Assembly: GCF_000220985.1 (NCBI RefSeq) | Contig: NZ_AFRW01000022.1 | Span: forward strand, 1-41,876 | Origin: Nesterenkonia sp. F | Lineage (GTDB): Bacteria; Actinomycetota; Actinomycetes; Actinomycetales; Micrococcaceae | Direction of reading: 5' to 3' | DNA: 41,876 bases | In this document: positions 18,622 through 29,382 of the stretch, one piece after another | Layout: every line of letters starts with the position of its first letter | How positions within the stretch are numbered: the first letter of the stretch is position 1 | Notes under the pieces: generated by a model | Told to the model about the DNA's origin: nothing | The model's input: the letters and a program-made list of their open reading frames with translations, nothing else | The model's database searches: none | Made by a program: the position numbers and the translations under genes

Positions 18622-20141
18622 TGACCACGACGCTGAGCAATCCCTACGCCGGCCGGAAGGTCTGGTTCCTGACCGGCTCGCAGGGCCTCTACGGCGAGGA
18701 CACCCTGCAGCAGGTCGCCGACCAGTCCCGGCACGTCGCCGAGACCCTGGATGCCGCCGAGGCGATCCCGGCGACCGTCGAGCACCGCCCGGTGCTCACC
18801 GATCGCGAAGCCATCCATGCCGAGGTGCTGGCGGCCAACGCCGACCCGGACTGCCTGGGCGTGATCGTCTGGATGCACACCTTCTCACCGGCGAGGATGT
18901 GGATCCGTGGGCTCGAGGCGCTGACCAAGCCGCTGCTGCACTTCCACACGCAGGCGAACCGCGAGCTGCCCTGGTCCGAGATCGACATGGACTTCATGAA
19001 CCTCAACCAGGCCGCCCACGGCGACCGCGAGTTCGCCTATATGGCCGCTCGCACGTCGACGCCGCGCAAGACGGTGGTCGGCCACGCCGCCGACGAGCGG
19101 GTCCGGGCCAAGGTCGGCACCTGGGTGCGGGCCGCGGCCGGCTGGGACACGCTGCAGAACCTGCGGCTCTGCCGATTCGGCGACACCATGCGCAACGTCG
19201 CGGTCACCGAGGGCGACAAGACCGAGGCCGAGATCGCTCTGGGCACCACGGTCAACGCCTGGGCGGTCAACGATCTGGTCGAGCGGGTCGAAGCGGTGCC
19301 GCAGGACGAGGTGGATCGCCTGCTGGCCGAGTACGAGGAGCTCTACGACATCGCCGAGGAGCTGCGTGACGGCGGCTCGCGCCGTGAGTCGCTGGAGTAC
19401 GCCGCCCGGCAGGAGGCCGGCATGCGTTCCTTCCTCGTCGAGGGCGGCTTCGAGGCCTTCACCACGAACTTCGAGGACCTCGGCGGGCTGCGCCAGCTGC
19501 CCGGCCTGGCCGTGCAGCGGCTGATGGCCGAGGGCTACGGCTTCGGCGCCGAGGGCGACTGGAAGACCGCCCTGCTCGTCCGTGCGGCGAAGGTCATGGG
19601 TCACGGCCTGGACGGCGGCGCCTCGCTGATGGAGGACTACACCTATGAGATGACGCCGGGGAAGGAGAAGATCCTCGGTGCGCACATGCTCGAGATCTGC
19701 CCGTCGCTGACCACGTCGAGGCCCCGGCTGGAGATCCACCCGCTGGGCATCGGCGACCGCGAGGACCCGGTGCGCCTGGTCTTCGACACTGATCCCGGCG
19801 AGGCGGTCGTGGTGGCGATGACCGATCTGCGCGAGCGGTTCCGGCTGACCGCCAACGCCGTCGACGTCGTCGGCCCCGACCAGGAGCTGCCGAATCTGCC
19901 GGTGGCCCGCGCGGTCTGGGAGCCGCGGCCCGACTTCGCCACCTCGGCGGAGTGCTGGCTGACCGCCGGCGCGGCGCACCACACGGTGATGAGCACCGCT
20001 GTCGGAGTGGAGGCCTTCGCCGATCTCGCCGAGATCGCCGGGGTGGAGCTGGCGGTCATCGACGAGTCCACCAGCACGCGCGGCTTCGCGCAGGAGCTGC
20101 GCCTCAACGCCGCCTATCACCGACTCGCCCAGGGGATGTGA
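18621..20141 (+). CDS. araA: L-arabinose isomerase
   Basis: The 506-residue enzyme interconverts L-arabinose and L-ribulose, the first step of the pathway. It opens [20 protein letters not shown], as AraA proteins do. It contains [23 protein letters not shown] and the metal-site part [13 protein letters not shown] near residue 330. AAAGG at 18610-18614 favours ATG 18621 over the adjacent ATG at 18618. It ends the araBDA operon. The next gene, a sugar-binding lipoprotein, starts 206 bases later after two palindromes, so it may have its own control. Confidence 0.93.
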   Translation: MTTTLSNPYAGRKVWFLTGSQGLYGEDTLQQVADQSRHVAETLDAAEAIPATVEHRPVLTDREAIHAEVLAANADPDCLGVIVWMHTFSPARMWIRGLEALTKPLLHFHTQANRELPWSEIDMDFMNLNQAAHGDREFAYMAARTSTPRKTVVGHAADERVRAKVGTWVRAAAGWDTLQNLRLCRFGDTMRNVAVTEGDKTEAEIALGTTVNAWAVNDLVERVEAVPQDEVDRLLAEYEELYDIAEELRDGGSRRESLEYAARQEAGMRSFLVEGGFEAFTTNFEDLGGLRQLPGLAVQRLMAEGYGFGAEGDWKTALLVRAAKVMGHGLDGGASLMEDYTYEMTPGKEKILGAHMLEICPSLTTSRPRLEIHPLGIGDREDPVRLVFDTDPGEAVVVAMTDLRERFRLTANAVDVVGPDQELPNLPVARAVWEPRPDFATSAECWLTAGAAHHTVMSTAVGVEAFADLAEIAGVELAVIDESTSTRGFAQELRLNAAYHRLAQGM

Positions 20142-20157
20142 CCTGGATTACGGTGAC

Positions 20158-20178
20158 CCGTGACACTATGTGTCACGG
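20158..20178. promoter_or_regulatory. Perfect 21-bp palindrome before the CUT2 transporter genes
   Basis: Arms CCGTGACAC (20158-20166) and GTGTCACGG (20170-20178) flank the central TAT, 16 bases after the araA stop. The odd-length form with an A/T centre does not fit a LacI site or the CRP spacing (here GTGA-N9-TCAC). A dimeric regulator such as a GntR or TetR type could bind. It could also form a hairpin in the RNA. Confidence 0.55.
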
Positions 20179-20307
20179 CACCGACCGGGACACGATCCCC
20201 GGCCCCGGCGGCCGCCGCGCCGGCTCCTCTCCGCACCACCGTCGACGCACGGGAGGGGAGCGGCGCGGCCGTCGGGTCGCCGCCGATCCGGCGGCGCATT
20301 CGCACCG

Positions 20308-20329
20308 TCCGTCCGGAGCTCCGGACGGA
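20308..20329 (+). promoter_or_regulatory. 22-bp palindrome beside the ribosome site of the binding-protein gene
   Basis: TCCGTCCGGAG (20308-20318) and CTCCGGACGGA (20319-20329) are exact inverted arms with no spacer. In RNA they would fold as a strong hairpin ending 6 bases before the AAGGAGG site (20336-20342). It may stabilise the transcript or affect translation. Confidence 0.5.
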
Positions 20330-20347
20330 GACGTCAAGGAGGACATG

Positions 20348-21499
20348 ATGAGGATCAGGAATCTCACCGCACTGGGCGCCTCGGCGGCGCTCGTCTTCTC
20401 GGTCGCCGGCTGCGCCGGCGGCGGAGCCGGCAGCGGCGACGACGGCGGGGGAGACGAAGCCCCCGAGGACATGAGCGTCGGCGTGGCCATGCCCACGCAG
20501 ACCTACGAGCGCTGGCTCAAGGACGGCGACAACATCGAGGCCGGCCTGGAGGACCTCGGCTACGATGTCGAGCTGCAGTACGCCGACGACGACATCCCCA
20601 CCCAGTCGCAGCAGATCGACCAGATGATCACCCAGGGCGTGGACGCGCTGATCGTCGCCGCCATCGACGGCAGCGCCCTCACCGCCCAGCTGGACGCCGC
20701 GGAGGCAGCCGACATCCCGGTCATCTCCTACGACCGGCTGCTGACCGACAGCGAGAACGTCGACTTCTACGTCACCTTCGACAACTACAACGTCGGCGTG
20801 AACCAGGCCAACGCCCTGCTCTACGGCCTGGGCATCCTGGACCAGGACTTCGAGCCGGCCGAGGACGCCCCGGAGGATCCGCTGAACATCGAGCTCTTCG
20901 CCGGCTCGCTGGACGACAGCAACTCCCACCACTTCTGGGACGGCGCCATCGACACGCTGCAGCCCTACCTCGACGACGGCACCCTGCAGGTCCCCTCGGG
21001 GCAGACGGACATCGAGCAGGCCGCGACCCAGCGCTGGGAGCAGGAGACCGCCCAGACTCGCATGGAGAACCTGCTGACCACGCACTACAACGCGGGCGAG
21101 CAGATCGACGGAGTGCTCGCACCCGCCGACCCGCTGTCCCGCGGCATCATCACCGCGCTGCGCAGCGACGGACGCGGCGAGACCATCGAGGACGGGCTGC
21201 CGATCGTCACCGGCCAGGACGCCGAGATCGCCTCGGTGAAGCTGATCGCCGACGGCGTGCAGCACTCGACGATCTTCAAGGACACCCGCGACCTCGCCGA
21301 CCAGGCGGTCGAGGCGGCCGACACCTATCTGCAGGGCGGCGAGCCGGAGCCGAACGACACCGAGACCTACGACAACGGGGCCAAGGTCGTTCCCTCCTAC
21401 CTCCTCGAGGTCCAGATGGTGCTGGAGGAGAACTACGAGGAGATCCTCGTCGACTCCGGCTACTACACCGAGGAACAGGTCGACTCCGGCCAGATGTGA
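20348..21499 (+). CDS. CUT2 sugar ABC transporter substrate-binding lipoprotein (ChvE-like)
   Basis: The 383-residue protein has a lipoprotein signal with VAGC (Cys22), then a Gly/Asp-rich linker and a periplasmic-binding fold. Matching ChvE/XylF/RbsB-type features are MSVGVAMPTQTYERWLKDGD, QQIDQMITQGVDALIVAAID and IPVISYDRLL. AAGGAGG is 5 bases before ATG 20348, which makes it a better start than the adjacent ATG at 20345. Followed by a double ATPase and one permease and preceded by araBDA, it is probably an L-arabinose or mixed aldose receptor. D-xylose or galactose remain possible. Confidence 0.88.
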   Translation: MRIRNLTALGASAALVFSVAGCAGGGAGSGDDGGGDEAPEDMSVGVAMPTQTYERWLKDGDNIEAGLEDLGYDVELQYADDDIPTQSQQIDQMITQGVDALIVAAIDGSALTAQLDAAEAADIPVISYDRLLTDSENVDFYVTFDNYNVGVNQANALLYGLGILDQDFEPAEDAPEDPLNIELFAGSLDDSNSHHFWDGAIDTLQPYLDDGTLQVPSGQTDIEQAATQRWEQETAQTRMENLLTTHYNAGEQIDGVLAPADPLSRGIITALRSDGRGETIEDGLPIVTGQDAEIASVKLIADGVQHSTIFKDTRDLADQAVEAADTYLQGGEPEPNDTETYDNGAKVVPSYLLEVQMVLEENYEEILVDSGYYTEEQVDSGQM

Positions 21500-21519
21500 C
21501 CGCCGCTCGACCGTCGCCG

Positions 21520-21560
21520 CTCCGGGCCCGCACCGCCGACACCACGGTGCGGGCCCGGAG
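21520..21560 (+). terminator. 16-bp hairpin between binding-protein and ATPase genes
   Basis: CTCCGGGCCCGCACCG (21520-21535) and CGGTGCGGGCCCGGAG (21545-21560) pair perfectly around a 9-base loop, 20 bases after the binding-protein stop. There is no T run. A hairpin here often lets more binding protein be made than membrane parts, by partial termination or by protecting the upstream mRNA. Confidence 0.65.
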
Positions 21561-21709
21561 GGGCGGGCCGCGCGGCGCCGCTGTCCGCGACGTGCGGTCC
21601 GGCTCGACGTCACCCTCTCCCGACACTCACCCTCGACACTCACCCCTCCCTGACGGCGGACCCGCGGCGATGGTCGGCGGGCCGCCGAGGCCTGGCCTGA
21701 GGAGGCCCC

Positions 21710-23256
<1,547 letters not shown>

Positions 23257-23257
<1 letters not shown>

Positions 23258-24438
23258 TGGCCGGCACCTCGAACATCCTCGAGCTGCTCACGCGCAATCT
23301 GCGCCAGAGCGGCATCTACATCGCCTTCGTGTTCATCGTGCTGCTGTTCACGGCGCTGACCGGAGGCACGCTGCTCAGCCCGGGCAACCTGACGAACCTG
23401 GTGCTGCAGTACTCCTACATCCTGATCCTGGCGATCGGGATGGTGATGATCATCGTCGCCGGGCACATCGACCTCTCGGTCGGCTCGGTGGTCGCGCTGA
23501 CCGGCGCCGTCGCGGCGGTGGTCACGATCAGCAACGGTCTGCCCTGGTGGCTCGGCGTCGTCGCGGCGCTGGCCACCGGCGCGCTGGTCGGGGTCTGGCA
23601 GGGCTTCTGGGTCGCCGTCGTCGGCATCCCGGCGTTCATCGTCTCGCTGGCGGGCATGCTGATCTTCCGCGGCCTGACCTACCTGACGCTGGACAACGTC
23701 TCGCTCTCGCCGTTCCCGAGCGAGTACCAGTTCATCGCCGGCGGCTTCTTCAACGGACTGCTCGGCGGCCCCGGCTACGACGTCTTCACCCTCGTGCTCG
23801 CCGCCGCGGCCGCACTGGCCTTCGCCTATAAGGAATGGCGCGCGCGCAGCCGGAAGATCCAGTACCGCCAGCCGGTGGAGGCGCTGTGGCTCTTCGTGCT
23901 GAAGGTCCTCGCCGTCGGCGCGGTGCTGATGGCCTTCGCCTGGCAGCTGGCCAACAGCCGCGGCATGCCCTTCGTGCTGCTCATCCTGGCCGCGCTGGTG
24001 CTGATCTACGCCTTCGTCACCCAGCAGACGGTCTTCGGCCGGCACATCTACGCGATGGGCGGAAACCTGCAGGCCGCGAAGCTCTCCGGCGTGAAGACCA
24101 AGCGGGTGAACTTCCTGCTCTTCGTCAACATGGGAGTGCTCGCCGCCGTGGCCGGCATCGTCTATTCCTCGCGCATGAACGGCGCCCAGCCGGGCGCCGG
24201 AGAGATGTTCGAGCTCGACGCCATCGCCGCGGCCTTCATCGGCGGTGCGGCCGTCACCGGCGGCGTCGGGCGCGTGCAGGGTGCCATCGTCGGCGGCCTG
24301 ATCATGGCGGTGATGTCCAACGGCATGCAGATCATGGGCATCGACCAGTCCACGCAGAGCGTCGTCCGCGGCGTGGTGCTGGTGCTGGCCGTCGCCTTCG
24401 ACGTCTGGAGCAAGAAGCGGGCCGGGACGGCGAGCTGA
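23257..24438 (+). CDS. gguB: CUT2 sugar ABC transporter permease
   Basis: The 393-residue membrane protein of the BPD_transp_2 (branched-chain amino acid/ribose type) family has about ten hydrophobic segments. Conserved parts are MVMIIVAGHIDLSVGSVVAL, GIPAFIVSLAGMLIFRGLT and AAAFIGGAAVTGGVGRVQG. A cytoplasmic loop at about 190-205 (KEWRARSRKIQYRQP) is typical of the GguB/XylH group, whose members are longer than RbsC. It overlaps the ATPase gene by one base and ends 10 bases before a very strong hairpin. Confidence 0.9.
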
Positions 24439-24448
24439 CCCGCTCCGC

Positions 24449-24528
24449 GGCCCCGACGACGGCGGCCCCGCCCCTCCCCGCCCCTCCCCGGTGCTCCGGG
24501 GAGGGGCGGGGCCGCCGTCGTCGGGGCC
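24449..24528. terminator. 31-bp perfect stem between convergent gguB and hrpA
   Basis: The left arm 24449-24479 begins GGCCCCGACGACGGCGG and the right arm 24498-24528 ends CCGCCGTCGTCGGGGCC. All 31 pairs match, around an 18-base loop. The loop repeats CCCCTCCCC, so a second register with an 11-bp stem (CCCCTCCCCGG/CCGGGGAGGGG, loop TGCT) can also form. The stem ends 8 bases from the hrpA stop. It is most likely a bidirectional terminator. Confidence 0.8.
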
Positions 24529-24536
24529 TGGTGCGG

Positions 24537-27500
24537 TCAGCGGGAGGCCTGCTTCAACGCCCGGCGGATCCGTTTGGCCGAGACCGGCTGGGCGGTGCCC
24601 AGCTGCTGGGCGAAGAGGTTCACCCGGAACTCCTCGAGCATCCAGCTGACTGCGCGCAGCGACTCCGGCACCGGCCGCTGCGCCGGCACGGCCTCCACGG
24701 CGGCATCGTATTCATCCTCGAGCTGCTGGACCATGGCTCTGTCCGTGGCGTCCTTGGACAGCGACTGGCCGGCCTCGAGCCGGTCGAGGCGCATCAGCAT
24801 CGCCCGCAGGTAGCGGGGCAGATGCCGCACCTGTGCCGCCCCCGGCGGAGGAGACGAAGCCGGCAGGGGCCAGCTGCTCCAGCTGGGCCTGCATATCGCT
24901 GACCGCCTCGCGCAGCGCCGGAGAGCTCGCCGCCTGCAGCCGGGAGGCGACGTCGGCGCGCAGCGTGAGCACCTGGGCGACGACGTCGGTCAGCGCCAGG
25001 ACCTGCTCGATGAGCTCGGCGCGGGCGTGCCGGGAGACCTGCTCGAACTCCGCGGCGGTGAACGGCGGGTCCTCGCCGAGCAGATGGTCCAGGGCGGCGG
25101 TGGTGCAGTCGACCACCAGCGAATCCACCGTCCCGTGCGGGGCCTGCCCGAAGGCCAGTCGCTCACGGGTGCTCAGATGATCGACCACGTAGCGCTGCGG
25201 CGAGGGGAGCACCTCGCGCAGCAGGGTGACGACGCCGCGCCGATGGATGCGAGCCTGGTCCTCCTCGGAATCCTGCACGCTGCAGAACACGCCGCTCCGT
25301 CCCTCGGGCTCGGGCTGCAGGGCGGGGTATCCGGTGACCTCGTGGCCGGACACCACGGTGCTGATCCGCCGTGGCAGATCGCCGAAGGTCCACTCGGTCT
25401 GCTCGCGCTGGGTCGGCACCGCCGAGCCTGCGGAGTCTGCGGAGCCCGCCGCGCCGGACGCCGCCGGCGGACGGCCGCCGTCCTGCGCGGCCCGCTGCGT
25501 CCCCGTCCGGCCCGGCCGTCCCTTCTCGGTCTTCCGGTCCGTACGCCCCGACCCGGCCGCGGCGTCGCCGGCGGAGCCGCCGGATCCGGCGGATCCGGCG
25601 GATCCGGCCAGAGACCGGGTGATGGCCTCGCGGGTCTGGTCGGCGAAGCGCAGCTGCAGCTCCTCGAGATCCTGCGAGGCGTCCAGCACCCGGCCCTTGT
25701 CGCTGATCACCGCCACGGTGAGGCGCAGATGCTCGGGCAGCGCGTCGAGGTCGAAGACCGAGGCATCCACCGGGATGCCGCGCAGGTCCTGCAGCACCGC
25801 CGCCAGCGCCTCGGGCAGCGGCTCGGCGCCGACGGCGTGCTGGGCCTCCAGCCGCTCGCGAGCGGTCGCGGCGACATCCGGGGCCGGCACGAAGTTCTTG
25901 CGGATCTGCTTGGGCATCGACCGGATCAGCTGGGTGATCAGCTCAGTGCGCAGCCCGGGGATCAGCCAGTCCAGCGCCTCGCGGCGCAGCTGATTGAGGA
26001 AGACCACCGGCACGCGCACCGTCACGCCGTCGGCCGTGCCCGAGCGGGCCCCGCCTGTCGAGGAGCCGGAGGAGCTGGTCCAGGAGCTCGAGCCCGTCGG
26101 GTCGAACTCGTACTGCAGCTCGAGCCTCAGCCCGTCGACGTCGAGCGTCTCCGGGAAAGCCTCGACGTCGACGTCCTCGGCGGACTCGGCGAGCAGCTGC
26201 TCCTCGGAGAGGTCCAGCAGCTCCGGCGTCTCGTGACGCTGCTTCTTCCACCAGGCGTCGAAGTGCCGCTGCGAGACGACATGCTCGGGGACCCGGGCGT
26301 CGAAGAAGGCGACGAGCTCGTCGTCGGAGGCCAGCAGGTCCTTCCTCCGCGTGCGGTTCTGCAGCTCCTCGATCTCCTCGACGCGACGGCGATTGCGCGC
26401 GTCGAAGTGGTGCCGGGTGCGCCAGTCGCCCTCGACGAGCGCACGCTGGATGAACACGCGGCGGCTGAGCTCGGGGTCGACCCGTCCGTAGAGCACCGTG
26501 CGGTCCGCGACCACCGGCACGCCGAAGAGGGTCTTCCGCTGGGCGGCGACGACCGCGCCCCTCGCCGCGGACCAGTGGGGCTCGCCGTAGCTGGTCTTGA
26601 TCAGCTGCTCGCCGGCCTCCTCGACCCAGGCGGGATCGATGCGGGCGACCATCCGCGCCCACAGCCGCGAGGTCTCCACCAGCTCGGCGGCCATCACCAG
26701 GTCGTGGCCCTTCTTGAACAGCGCCGACCCCGGGAAGATCGCGAACCGGGTGCCGCGGGCCCCCTGATAGTCCCGAGTGCGCGGGTCGCGCAGGCCGATC
26801 TGGCTGAGCAGCCCGACCAGCAGCGAGCGGTGCACCGGCTCGTGGCGGGCCACCGGATCCACGGTGAGCTCACGGGCGCGGGGGAGCGCCGGACGGTCGC
26901 CGTCCTCCCGGCCGCCGCGGGGCTTCCTCCCGCCGCGCCGGCCGTTCCTCCGGCCGCCGGAGCCGCCGCCGGATCCGCCGCCGGATCCACCGTCGTCGGC
27001 GGCCAGCTCGGCGCGCCGGGCGATGTCGAGCAGCTGGCCGACCAGGTCCTGCCACTCGCGGACGCGCAGATAGTTCAGGTGCTCGCGGCGGCACATCTTC
27101 CGGAACTGGTTTCCGGAGAGCTCCTGCTGCTGCTCGACCAGGTAGCGCCACAGGTTCAGCAGCGCGGAGAAGTCGGAGTCCTCGTCGGCGAAGCGGGCGT
27201 GCCTCGCATCGGCCTGCTGGCGCTGCTCGAACGGTCGTTCGCGCGGATCCTGGACCGACAGCGCGGCCACCAGCACAGTGACTTCGGCCAGGCAGCCGCG
27301 TCGGGCGGCCTCGACCATCATCCGGCCCAGCCGCGGATCCACCGGCAGATCGGCCAGCGTGCGGCCGATGCGGGTGATGGTGCCCTTCCGCGGTGCGCCG
27401 TCGCCGCCGGAGTGCAGCGCTCCCAGCTCGGTGAGCAGCCGCACCGCATCGGTGACGGCCTTCGAATCCGGCGGTTGGACGAAGGGGAAGTCCAGCAGCT

Positions 27501-28791
27501 CGTCGGGGGTCTCGGTGATCCCCATCGAGGACATCTGCAGCAGGACCGAGGCCAGCGAGGTGCGCAGGATCTCCGGATCGGTGAACTCCGGGCGGGACTC
27601 GAAGTCGGCCTGCGAGTACAGGCGGATCGCGATGCCGTCGCTGGTGCGCCCGCAGCGGCCGGCGCGCTGATTCGCCGAGGCCTGCGAGATCGGCTCGATG
27701 GGCAGCCGCTGGACCTTGGTCCGCGTGGAGTAGCGCGAGATGCGGGCGGTGCCGGTGTCGATGACGTATTTGATGCCGGGCACCGTCAGCGAGGTCTCGG
27801 CGACGTTGGTGGCCAGCACGATGCGCCGGCGCCCGCCGGGGGAGAAGACCCGCTTCTGTTCGGCCATCGACAGCCGACCGAAGAGCGGCAGGATCTCGGA
27901 GCCGGCCAGCCGCCGGTCGGCGGCGACGACGTCGGCCAGCGCATCGGCGGCGTCGCGGATCTCGCGCTCGCCGGGGAAGAAGATGAGCATGTCGCCGTCG
28001 GGCTCGGCGGCGAGCTCGCGCACCGCGTCGCCGACGGCCTCCATCAGATCGCGCTCGCGGCCGGTGTCGGCGTGGTCGTCGGCGGCGTCCTCGCCCTCGC
28101 CGCCGGCCGCACCGGTCGCGTCCTCCGCAGGATCGTCCTCGTCGGGCCGCAGCGGCCGGTACCGGACCTCCACCGGGTAGGTGCGGCCGGAGACCTCGAC
28201 GATCGGCACCGTCGGCTCGTCGGGGTCCTCGCTGAAGTGCGCGGCGAAGCGCTCCGGGTCGATCGTCGCCGAGGTGACCACGACCTTCAGGTCCGGCCGG
28301 CGGGGGAGGATCGACTTCAGATAGCCCAGGATCACGTCGATGGTCAGGCTGCGCTCATGCGCCTCGTCGATGATGATCGCCGAGTACTTGCGCAGCATGG
28401 GGTCCCGCTGGATCTCCGCGAGCAGGATGCCGTCGGTCATCAGCTTCACCGAGGTGTCGGAGGAGACCTCGGAGGTGAAGCGCACCTGATAGCCGACGTC
28501 GCGGCCCAGCGGCGTGCCGATCTCCTCGGCCAGTCGCTCGGCCACTGTGCGCGCGGCCAGGCGCCGCGGCTGGGTGTGGCCGACGATGCCGTCGCCGTGG
28601 GCGCCCAGCTCCAGCAGCATCTTCGGCAGCTGGGTCGTCTTGCCCGATCCGGTCTCGCCGGCGACGACGACCACCTGGTGGGAGCGCAGGGCCTCCAGGA
28701 TGGTCTCGCGCTCACCGGTGACCGGCAGGATGTCGGGGTAGTTCAGCGTCTCGGCGGTGAACTCGTGCACGGCGGCGGCGGAGTCAGTCAT
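24537..28791 (-). CDS. hrpA: ATP-dependent RNA helicase HrpA (frameshift near the 3' end)
   Basis: This is a large DEAH-box helicase. Walker A GETGSGKT lies at about 45-52, IIIDEAHERS with DEAH at 142-145, then TSATIDPERFA and QRAGRCGRT. The HrpA-type C-terminal region (DUF3418) includes PKQIRKNFVPAPDVAATA. An acidic insert near 225-255 and Gly/Ser linkers (a 9-base GGATCCGGC-type repeat at about 25576-25611) are low complexity. The main frame runs on from GFVSSAGGGTG into unrelated residues to 24712. The true C-terminus (HLPRYLRAMLMRLDRLEAG to the stop at 24537) lies in another frame. Dropping one base from the C5 run at 24839-24843 joins them. The start may be ATG 28806 instead. Confidence 0.85.
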
Positions 28792-28919
28792 GGCGTGGTC
28801 CAGCATATCGGCCGCCGCGCGGGAGGAACTGCTGGCCGATTCCTCGAGGCTCGAGGGTGCGGTGCTCGACGACTCGACGACCCTGCCGTGGGGCTGTGGT
28901 CGGCGTCACGGACTCTCGA

Positions 28920-28948
28920 TTATGCATGCGTCTCCTCTCGTGTATAAG
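28920..28948 (+). promoter_or_regulatory. Candidate promoter of tRNA-Leu
   Basis: TTATGC (28920-28925), a 17-base spacer and TATAAG (28943-28948) form an A/T-rich promoter-like pair about 90 bases before the tRNA. It stands out from the GC-rich surroundings. Confidence 0.5.
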
Positions 28949-29038
28949 ATGGATTCCGTTGTTCGGCGGAGAGGCCGGAACGGCGAGCGGCCGGAAGGCC
29001 GTGAGTCGAGTTCCGAGCAGCTCGTCGGAGCGATGCTC

Positions 29039-29122
29039 GCGCGAGTGGCGGAATAGGTAGACGCGCTGGCTTCAGGTGCCAGTGCCTTCACGGGCGTGGG
29101 GGTTCAAGTCCCCCCTCGCGCA
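29039..29122 (+). tRNA. tRNA-Leu, anticodon CAG
   Basis: Acceptor arms GCGCGAG (29039-29045) and CTCGCGC (29115-29121) pair fully, with discriminator A at 29122. The anticodon stem CTGGC/GCCAG holds loop TTCAGGT, giving anticodon CAG (reads CUG, the dominant Leu codon here). A long variable arm and the T arm GGGGGTTCAAGTCCCCC fit class II leucine tRNA. The 3' CCA is not encoded. Confidence 0.95.
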
Positions 29123-29130
29123 CGAGCCGC

Positions 29131-29176
29131 AGAAGCCCCGGATCGATCCCCAGCGGATCGGTCCGGGGCTTCTTTC
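29131..29176 (+). terminator. Intrinsic terminator after tRNA-Leu
   Basis: AGAAGCCCCGGA/TCCGGGGCTTCT, continued inward by CGATCC/GGATCG around loop CCAGC, forms a 19-bp stem with one T-G pair. TTCG follows, extending a short T-rich end. It starts 9 bases after the tRNA. Confidence 0.85.
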
Positions 29177-29259
29177 GTGCGCCCGGGTCGTCGATCGGCC
29201 GTCATGGCTTCGGCCCATTCTGCGGCTCCATCCCGAGCGCCCCGGCGGGGATCACCTTC

Positions 29260-29296
29260 TGTGAGCGTTGACACACCAGCGGGCCTCAAATAGTCT
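29260..29296 (+). promoter_or_regulatory. Xylanase promoter overlapped by LacI-type operator
   Basis: TTGACA (29268-29273), a 17-base spacer and TAGTCT (29291-29296) make the clearest promoter in the window. TGTGAGCGTTGACA (29260-29273) covers the -35 box. It fits the LacI/GalR pattern TGWNANCGNTNWCA and shares 11 of 14 bases with the araB operator, so the xylanase may be controlled by the same or a related LacI protein. The leader to the ATG is about 80 bases. Confidence 0.7.
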
Positions 29297-29382
29297 CACC
29301 GGAAGACAAAACGTGTGGCACATCACTCCAGGGTGAGTCCGCAGGTTCTGTCTGATCGGATCATTCGACTCAGGAGGTTCCC

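Noticed and set aside
25027-28947. 1306-codon plus-strand open frame opposite hrpA
   Set aside because: It mirrors the helicase codons on the other strand. Long antisense frames are expected at this GC content, and no domain or ribosome site is visible.
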